DNA of 64,000 nucleotides from Blattamonas nauphoetae (lineage: Eukaryota > Preaxostyla > Oxymonadida): the NCBI GenBank assembly GCA_033064195.1, contig JARBJD010000174.1, forward strand, positions 62,001-126,000. The letters are read 5' to 3'. A model generated the notes under the pieces. It worked only from the letters and a program-made list of their open reading frames with translations. It was not told the origin of the DNA and made no database searches. Every line of letters starts with the position of its first letter. Position 1 is the stretch's first letter. The translations under genes and the position numbers were made by a program. Shown one piece after another: positions 58,570 through 64,000 of the stretch.

Positions 58570-59937
58570 TAAGAAAAAGGTCAACGTGGTCATCGAACAT
58601 CAGAGTGCCACCCACCATAATCGTGAAAATCGAGATGAAAAACTGTTGTGCGAAAGAGAAAAAGGCGATGGACAGTGAAAAATCTGATGAAAACCGAGTT
58701 ATCGATCAAACCATATTTTTCAGTATTTGCAGGAGAAAGCTCTAATTTGTTGAAAATAGACCATAAATGCGTGCATAGTGGTTGAAGAGATGATTCTGAG
58801 ATGATCTTGTATAAAAAACCGCCTGGGAAAAGAGAGAAAAAGTTCGAAAAAGTCTTGATCAACCCGAAACCCTCACCCATATTGTATGATCTTGTGGCCA
58901 ATGGGTAGCCAGGAAATATCGTGATTTCCTCTTGGTCAGGCCAGGCCACACAGGGAGAGTCCGGTTTATTTTTCCTTTTTCTGTTTCATTCTTTCGTCTT
59001 GATCACACGTTTCATATCCTCTTTTCACACAAATCGCAGATGTGGATGACTCAGAGGATGTTGACATCGCTTCTGGTCAGCTCGAAGATGATTAGGCTGG
59101 CAGTCACTTCAAAGAAAGCAATAATGAAGAACAAGCCGAGAAAAGAACGAAGACAAAGAAGACTACCTCGTCTTTGAGCGTTTGATCAACCGTTCTTTCT
59201 TTGTTACAGTATTGTTTTTTGAAATAGTATTGTCTTTCAGGTCTTTTGGATTTGATTTTCATTTCTGAACGATTCTTCTTCATTTCTGAACAATCATTTT
59301 CCTTTTGAATTATTCTCCTTCATTTCAGCACTTGTTTTGCTGGAATGAATCGAACTGAAGATAAACAAGAAAATATGCTTCACACCTCGTCTTGAAGCAT
59401 GATTTTAGTGGTTTCGATGACATAGTGTGACGTGAACCAATGTTGTGCCAAGTCAAAAAACACTGCTGGAGAGTGACTGTTTCCAGAATTCATTTTTAAT
59501 CTGAGCTACTGAGCAAGGTGTTACGTGGACAGTCGGTTTCGTGGAAAGTCCTTCATCCATCTGATATCACTGAATCCTACTTCAACATGAACAGGTGTGA
59601 CAGCGATTGTTTTTCCGATGGATGCTTGTGTCTGAATGAGTGGGAAGCAGTCACACGTTGAGGAGATAAGAGTCGTGTAGAAGACGAATCTCTATACCCT
59701 CCTATATCGCCATTAGTACAGAATATATCAGTTTCGACCTCCAGAACACACAGTATTCGATGGCTCGATTTTGATTCAATTTGAAGCTTATTTTCACTTT
59801 CTGCCGCACAAATTGCTATGCTACTGTCAATGGGTTCGTAAATTAATCCAATGACACCCAATTTGATTGAGGATTTGATGCTAGTTCACTAATGCAATTG
59901 CTGTCAATGTGTCAATGGGTAATTTGGACCTTTTAGT
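58570..59937. other. Long non-coding or decayed stretch
   Basis: No convincing gene. Around 59040-59180 one frame reads DVDDSEDVDIASGQLEDD, a TAG, then a Lys/Glu-rich run, like the acidic/basic tail of a decayed protein. Elsewhere stops are frequent in all frames. Confidence 0.45.
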
Positions 59938-60213
59938 TTATTTTTGAAAAGTCCAACGGGTCCACAATCCACGCACCCACGACTCAGGGGCACTCTCATT
60001 TTGAAGTCGTTCATTAAATCCTTCAAACATCTTCACTTTTCTTGATTCCATCCGTTTATTTTTCTTTTGTATTACAAGTAGATTCTTCATCCAATGATCC
60101 ATCAGTTTCTCCTCAATTGACTTCAATTTCCTTGTGATCTTGAACACTTGCTTTTTCAATTCATCTATGTTCACTCTTGGATTTACTTTCAATTGTCTTC
60201 CAGTTCGACGCAC
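59938..60213 (-). CDS. Small basic coiled-coil ORF, 91 aa, doubtful
   Basis: The product is Lys/Glu-rich with a coiled-coil look (NIDELKKQVFKITRKLKSIE). It overlaps the start of a plus-strand ORF. It lies in a repeat-rich region, and no family is recognised. It may be a fragment of a mobile element. Confidence 0.25.
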   Translation of the reverse strand: MRRTGRQLKVNPRVNIDELKKQVFKITRKLKSIEEKLMDHWMKNLLVIQKKNKRMESRKVKMFEGFNERLQNESAPESWVRGLWTRWTFQK

Positions 60214-60463
60214 AAGAGAAGTAAAATCTTGCAGAAAACAAAAAAAGATTGCTAGAGACGCTCTTCAACATGAACATGTCTTCATTTTCGACCACAATCT
60301 AGAAAAAACAGATTGGGGGAACAAAATCAAGACAGAAATTTTTGCACGGGAAGCTGGTGTGGATTTGTGCGTAAGAAAAACGTTTCTATCAGATAAAAGA
60401 ATGACATTAATGGCTAAATTGGCAAAAGTGTGTAAAACAGTCAGACCGACTTCCTGTGATTGA
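60170..60463 (+). CDS. Short ORF of unknown origin, doubtful
   Basis: The frame is open from 60134; the first plausible ATG is at 60170. From about 60225 the residues look coding (KKIARDALQHEHVFIFDHN, DKRMTLMAKLAKVC). No family is recognised. It is probably a remnant of a mobile element, because the next ORF downstream is a transposase-like fragment. Confidence 0.25.
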   Translation, partial: FTLGFTFNCLPVRRTREVKSCRKQKKIARDALQHEHVFIFDHNLEKTDWGNKIKTEIFAREAGVDLCVRKTFLSDKRMTLMAKLAKVCKTVRPTSCD

Positions 60464-60548
60464 GTCTCATCTAATTCAGGAAAGGGCAGATCTCATGTCA
60501 TCTACGAAATTTAAAAAATAGTGAACGGTTAACTACTTTTTACCTGAA

Positions 60549-60890
60549 GTGGGAGAGAATATAGCGATTCTCACACTGGAAGAGGTGGTGTGCAACGAGC
60601 AGGCCAGAATGCTTGTTGATCAAATTGAGACGATGTTCCCGACGACATCGCCAAGAGAGCGGGTTCGTTGGCTCGACGATAAGCTGAAGTCCCTCACCGA
60701 CAAGAAACTAAGTCAGGCAAAGATTGGTCGAATTGTTGGGTGCTCCCAAAGAGCAGTATGTCGGTCTCAGAAAGTGAAGCCCCGTCCACCACAAGAAAAG
60801 AAGAAGTCCGCACTATTTACCCCGGAGGAGGAGCAGGAGTTGGTGCAACAGATTATTCAGGAAGGCTGCCTCAATTTGAAGTTGGTTTTC
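60549..60890 (+). pseudogene. Truncated transposase N-terminus (HTH, pogo/Tc1-like)
   Basis: The frame opens at the ATG at 60549. Residues ~50-75 form a helix-turn-helix (KLSQAKIGRIVGCSQRAV), followed by a basic Pro-rich linker and FTPEEEQELVQQIIQEG, which resembles the second, CENP-B-type DNA-binding half of pogo-like Tc1/mariner transposases. The similarity stops abruptly at about 60875, where a minisatellite begins, and no DDE catalytic domain follows. It is a decayed DNA-transposon fragment, conceivably related to the element that mobilised the nearby MITEs (inference). Confidence 0.5.
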
Positions 60891-60937
60891 TCGAGTGCAG
60901 TTGGTTTTCTGAACTGCAGTTGGTTTTCTGAACGACC
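60881..60937 (+). repeat. 19-bp minisatellite, three units
   Basis: Units start at 60881, 60900 and 60919, each beginning GTTGGTTTTCT. A related AGTTGGTTTTTT follows at about 60957. Confidence 0.75.
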
Positions 60938-61007
60938 GTTGGAAATCTGCAAAAAAAGTTGGTTTTTTTAAACCTTATTGGTGTGGATGTTTGATCAAAA
61001 AAAAATT

Positions 61008-61087
61008 GTACAAATGGACGAGTTGGTAGATTCAAAGACTTCCACTGTTGGGTCCCAGGTTCGAATCCCGGGATCTCCAACTTTTTT
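61008..61087 (+). ncRNA. tRNA-like sequence (tRNA-derived SINE head or pseudo-tRNA)
   Basis: A perfect B box GGTTCGAATCC lies at 61058-61068, and an A-box-like TGGACGAGTTGG at 61015-61026. A T-run at 61082-61087 could end Pol III transcription. The acceptor and D stems do not pair well, and the T stem has one mismatch, so this is not a good functional tRNA. No anticodon is assigned. Confidence 0.45.
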
Positions 61088-61322
61088 CTTAACAGGATTT
61101 TTCTGACGTGATCATTCATATTTTTGTGAAATTATTGCAGTATTCATGATCGGATGAGTAATGTTCGTCAATTGGATTGAATTGGCCTTTTTTTGAATCG
61201 GATCATCCCACTTTCTCTTTAACTCTCCTCTCTCTGGTGTATACCGCCCTTTCAACAGGATATATTCTGTACCAACAATCACAAAAATGAATCATGAGAT
61301 GATACAATGAAACAGAGCAAGA
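61088..61322. other. AT-rich spacer
   Basis: No gene or repeat is recognised. Confidence 0.4.
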
Positions 61323-62739
61323 ATGGAGTTGTGCAAATCGACGCGATTATCTTTCACCGAAACAGGTGCCATTTCAGTAATCCCTGTCCCAAAACCAACA
61401 GAGTCCCAAGGATATTCCTCCATTTCAGCCAACTGCAATCTCACACCGCCTCCCCTTCCTTCTCAACCATACGTTAACCGTCAGATCCACGACTGGCATC
61501 GAGAGAACGCAACACCAGCAAACAAAGCGGAGACAAGGCAACTGGCTAACCACGTGTGCACCTCACTTTGTCTTCCAGCAGGGGCATATCAAGAAGAGAC
61601 CGAAGGGAATGAATCCGATCTTTTCCACTCCCTCTTCTCGTACAGACCCAGCTCCCTTCCCACACAGAATCTCTTTTAATCGCATCTTTCCCAACCGGAC
61701 ACGAGAGATTTGCCGCAACCATTCTTCACAGTCAACCTGTCTCGAATCACCAACATCTCTGATGCATCTCCAGTCTTTCTCTCACTTGTGACACTTGTGA
61801 AAGAAGGAGCCGTCTTTGGAAAGTCTGAAACCCGAAAGGCCTGCCGATTGCTGGACAAACTTGCACCTGGGCCCAAGAAACTGTTCACTTGCGGCGAGAT
61901 TCTGTTTGACCTCGTCCCATCACCGAATCGAACCTGTCGACTGTTCGCAGAAGCAATGGTCTCCCTTTTATCCTGTAGCAATGAAACAATATCATTTTCA
62001 GCACTTTCATTTCTGGATACAACACTAGAAATGGCCGACACTCGTGACCGACTCAAACTTGTGGAAGCCGAATTCTTCTGACTCCTCCGCTTTCATTCTG
62101 CGAGCAAGAGAATCATCTGAAGCCTCAACACATGATTCTTCTCGTGAGAATCATTGTTCGCTGTCTCTCTCAACTCGGCGACTCCATCTATTTTAGGGAC
62201 TTTTCTGTGATTCCAGAACAACTTCAGTTCTTCCACATCATCTTTTCGGATCTCCTTGTTCCACTTGAGGGTTTTCTGAGATTCATCTGTCGTCACTACT
62301 CCATATTCGACATCCACAATCCGACATCCAGCATTATGACTCTGCTTCTGGAGCCAATGCGATGCGCTCTTTTCTACGAAGAAATTCACTCTTTCATGCT
62401 GCCCCCCCTCTCTCTGTCGCCATCATAAATTGCTTCATTCACTTCACCACCGTTGAAATGATCGATCAAGGCCTGTCGTACCTGAGATGGACTCTGTTGA
62501 TGTGGAAGGACGCAAAACCCGAAGTGCAAAGGAGAAGCAAGGACATCATGGCCAGCTTGCGAGAGGAAGGTCTTGATGACTCTTTGGAGTTGGAAACAAC
62601 ATTCTCCTTTTTTGCACACGAAACCACAGCGAATTTATTTCGGATCACTCGATGTGATGACATGGTTGGGTATGAATACACTGACAACTCAAATGCTCAT
62701 TTTGGGGTCTCCACTGGCACAATAACGAATCGACACTGA
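61323..62739 (+). pseudogene. Broken gene of an unrecognised helical family
   Basis: Three consecutive open segments look like one protein in different frames: 61323-61679, 61710-62081 and 62132-62739. The first two share a frame but are separated by TAA at 61677. The step near 62060-62110 could be an intron or a frameshift. At a run of C near 62401-62408 the frame changes again, from IHSFMLPP to APPLSVAIINCFIHFTTVEM. Coding character is strong (helical, Leu-rich: SALSFLDTTLEMADTRDRLK; MASLREEGLDDSLELETTF). The family is probably lineage-specific. The C-run shift could also be a sequencing error, so the gene may be less broken than it looks. Confidence 0.5.
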
Positions 62740-63619
62740 ATCGCACTCGATTTGAAGAAAACTTAGTCCCTGACTGCCCCCACTATTTTCTCAACAGATG
62801 AGACAAAACCAAAAGAAACCCATTTCTTGCAAAGAACGCCGAACGAGGTCTCATCGAACAGCAGATGGTTGTTAATGTGAACTTGTAGAAAGATCCGTGC
62901 AGACAGGAACAACTCGATCTGGAACAACAATTTGTTCTTCCGTGAACATATTTTGCGACGCAGCTGAAGTTTGAAGCGGAGATCAAGAATGCTGAAGCCA
63001 TCCAATTCTCGTCATTCTCTGCTGCCATCCCCAGATTGGTTGGACGGTTGAAACGCACTCGATTCAAATGATAAGGATTTCATTGTTTGCTGGAACCAGA
63101 TAGTAAGTCATCCCCAACTCCTGTGCTGCACAAATCCAGTTTGTTTTTGAACACTTCACCAACCAATATTTCGGAAACAAGACAATATCACGTCTTCAAT
63201 TCATTCAGTGCATGTCACAAGCAATCAAGAAAACAAAATATTCGCGAAAATAGGCTCAGAAACTGGTAAAGAATGGGTAAAACGATAATAGCCTCAGATC
63301 CCCTCCCCCGAATCTCTATCGTCTCATGTACAGGCAAGAAAGGGCAGGACGCACAGAGAAAGACACTGCCAGAACAGAAAGCTACAGCGAGATTCAGCGC
63401 AGAACAGGACAGCCAAATGATGACGAGCTTCGGAAGCAGAACAGAACGCGGAGGAAGAAAGAGGATGGGACACGAACCAAAAGAAAGGGAACGGACCACG
63501 ACGGCAGATCCACCCAATCCGATCGGAGAAACAATCAGAAATGGCGCTTCTGCCTCGCAGCCACAGCCTTCCCCCTTCGCGACGGATGTTGTCGGTGTTA
63601 TCTTCTTCACACTCGCAGA
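62740..63619. other. No convincing gene
   Basis: Several overlapping frames are open on both strands (notably 63273-63818 plus), but their composition is not protein-like. GC content rises steadily from about 63300 toward the right edge. Confidence 0.4.
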
Positions 63620-64000
63620 ATGCACACTTTCGTGTTATGGGGAAGAGGGGAGGGTGTGGGAGGGGTTGTGGGGAGCGAGACCAACTTTGGGGCTGGCTTC
63701 GAGTGTTGCGGCGAGCGCATCCCATTCCCGCGCGAGAACCGGTGCATCGTCACAAGAACAGGACTCGGTGGCTCGTTCAAGTTCGCGTGGTCCTTCGGAG
63801 GCGAAAGGGGGTTTGTGAGTGTGGGCGACGAGGGGCGAGAGCGGTCTGTGTTGCTGTCCGCTGCCGACGGAGGGGTGTGCGGTGTGGGCGAGAAGAGCGG
63901 CAGGAAGTGCTGGTCTGTGTACAATGAGAGCGGGGGTTCAGTTCAATCACCGACTCGCTTTCTTCGTTCGTCGCGCACGTCGGCGAATCAACACGCGACG
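63620..64000 (+). CDS. GC-rich open frame running off the right edge (partial)
   Basis: From the ATG at 63620 the frame stays open to the window end (127 codons). Text such as VVGSETNFGAGFECCGERIP, GGSFKFAWSFGGERGFVSVG and KCWSVYNESGGSV reads like a folded beta-rich protein. The frame is also open upstream to at least 63581. No family is recognised. Base composition is far more GC-rich than the other genes here. Competing frames are also open because stops are rare in GC-rich DNA, so this is tentative. Confidence 0.35.
   Translation, partial: MHTFVLWGRGEGVGGVVGSETNFGAGFECCGERIPFPRENRCIVTRTGLGGSFKFAWSFGGERGFVSVGDEGRERSVLLSAADGGVCGVGEKSGRKCWSVYNESGGSVQSPTRFLRSSRTSANQHAT

Noticed and set aside
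60871-61119. Minus-strand ORF containing GFEPGTQQWKSL
   Set aside because: This is the familiar antisense translation of a tRNA T-arm, not a gene.
63273-63818. 181-aa plus-strand ORF
   Set aside because: Its composition is not protein-like and it competes with the better frame starting at 63620; long frames are expected by chance in GC-rich DNA.
1-64000. CRISPR arrays, rRNA genes, bacterial operons
   Set aside because: No regularly spaced repeats, rRNA-like sequence or bacterial gene organisation was seen; genes are intron-bearing and eukaryotic.
1-64000. Global reassignment of TAA/TAG to Gln
   Set aside because: TAA and TAG act as plausible terminators of conserved proteins here (for example SOD and the EF-hand-like gene), so the standard code fits.

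Overview
This looks like a gene-dense nuclear contig from an anaerobic flagellate-type protist. The best match is an oxymonad (Preaxostyla, Blattamonas-like), but that placement is inference. It rests on long standard-code reading frames, many very short GT-AG introns, a giant pectin-lyase/Pmp-like surface protein, and typical eukaryotic genes (kinases, transportin, Sec7 ArfGEF, ATG4). I could reconcile about 59 introns of roughly 25-133 nt with intact frames; nearly every resulting CDS sums to an exact multiple of three. Splice junctions were predicted by eye, so none is proven.

Layout. 1-1580: end of an unknown gene, then a small unknown gene. 1800-9629: two divergent pairs, 7TM protein/ASH-domain protein and an ERK7-type MAP kinase/ATG4 protease. 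9921-22688: one gene for a giant beta-helix surface protein with a signal peptide, a C-terminal membrane anchor, near-identical 2.54-kb internal repeats and one in-frame TAG. 22847-25700: a 12-exon protein kinase, a small unknown gene and an Fe/Mn superoxide dismutase. 25909-42961: BIG/Sec7-type ArfGEF, F-box-like protein, GSKIP-domain protein, transportin, CaMKK-like kinase and an unknown protein. 43078-56475: a 2,280-aa HPS5/TECPR2-like protein, a PGM2-type phosphohexomutase, a WDR89-like WD40 protein and an eight-unit EF-hand-like protein.

56476-64000 is different: gene-poor and repeat-rich. It holds two 594-bp TA-flanked inverted-repeat elements (Tc1/mariner-type MITEs), a truncated transposase helix-turn-helix, a 19-bp minisatellite, a tRNA-like sequence, a broken gene of an unknown family, and a GC-rich open frame running off the right edge.

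Common themes are intracellular traffic and degradation (ArfGEF, ATG4, HPS5/TECPR2-like, transportin), signalling (three kinases) and the cell surface. Several genes are divergent pairs separated by only tens to about 160 bp, which suggests shared promoters.
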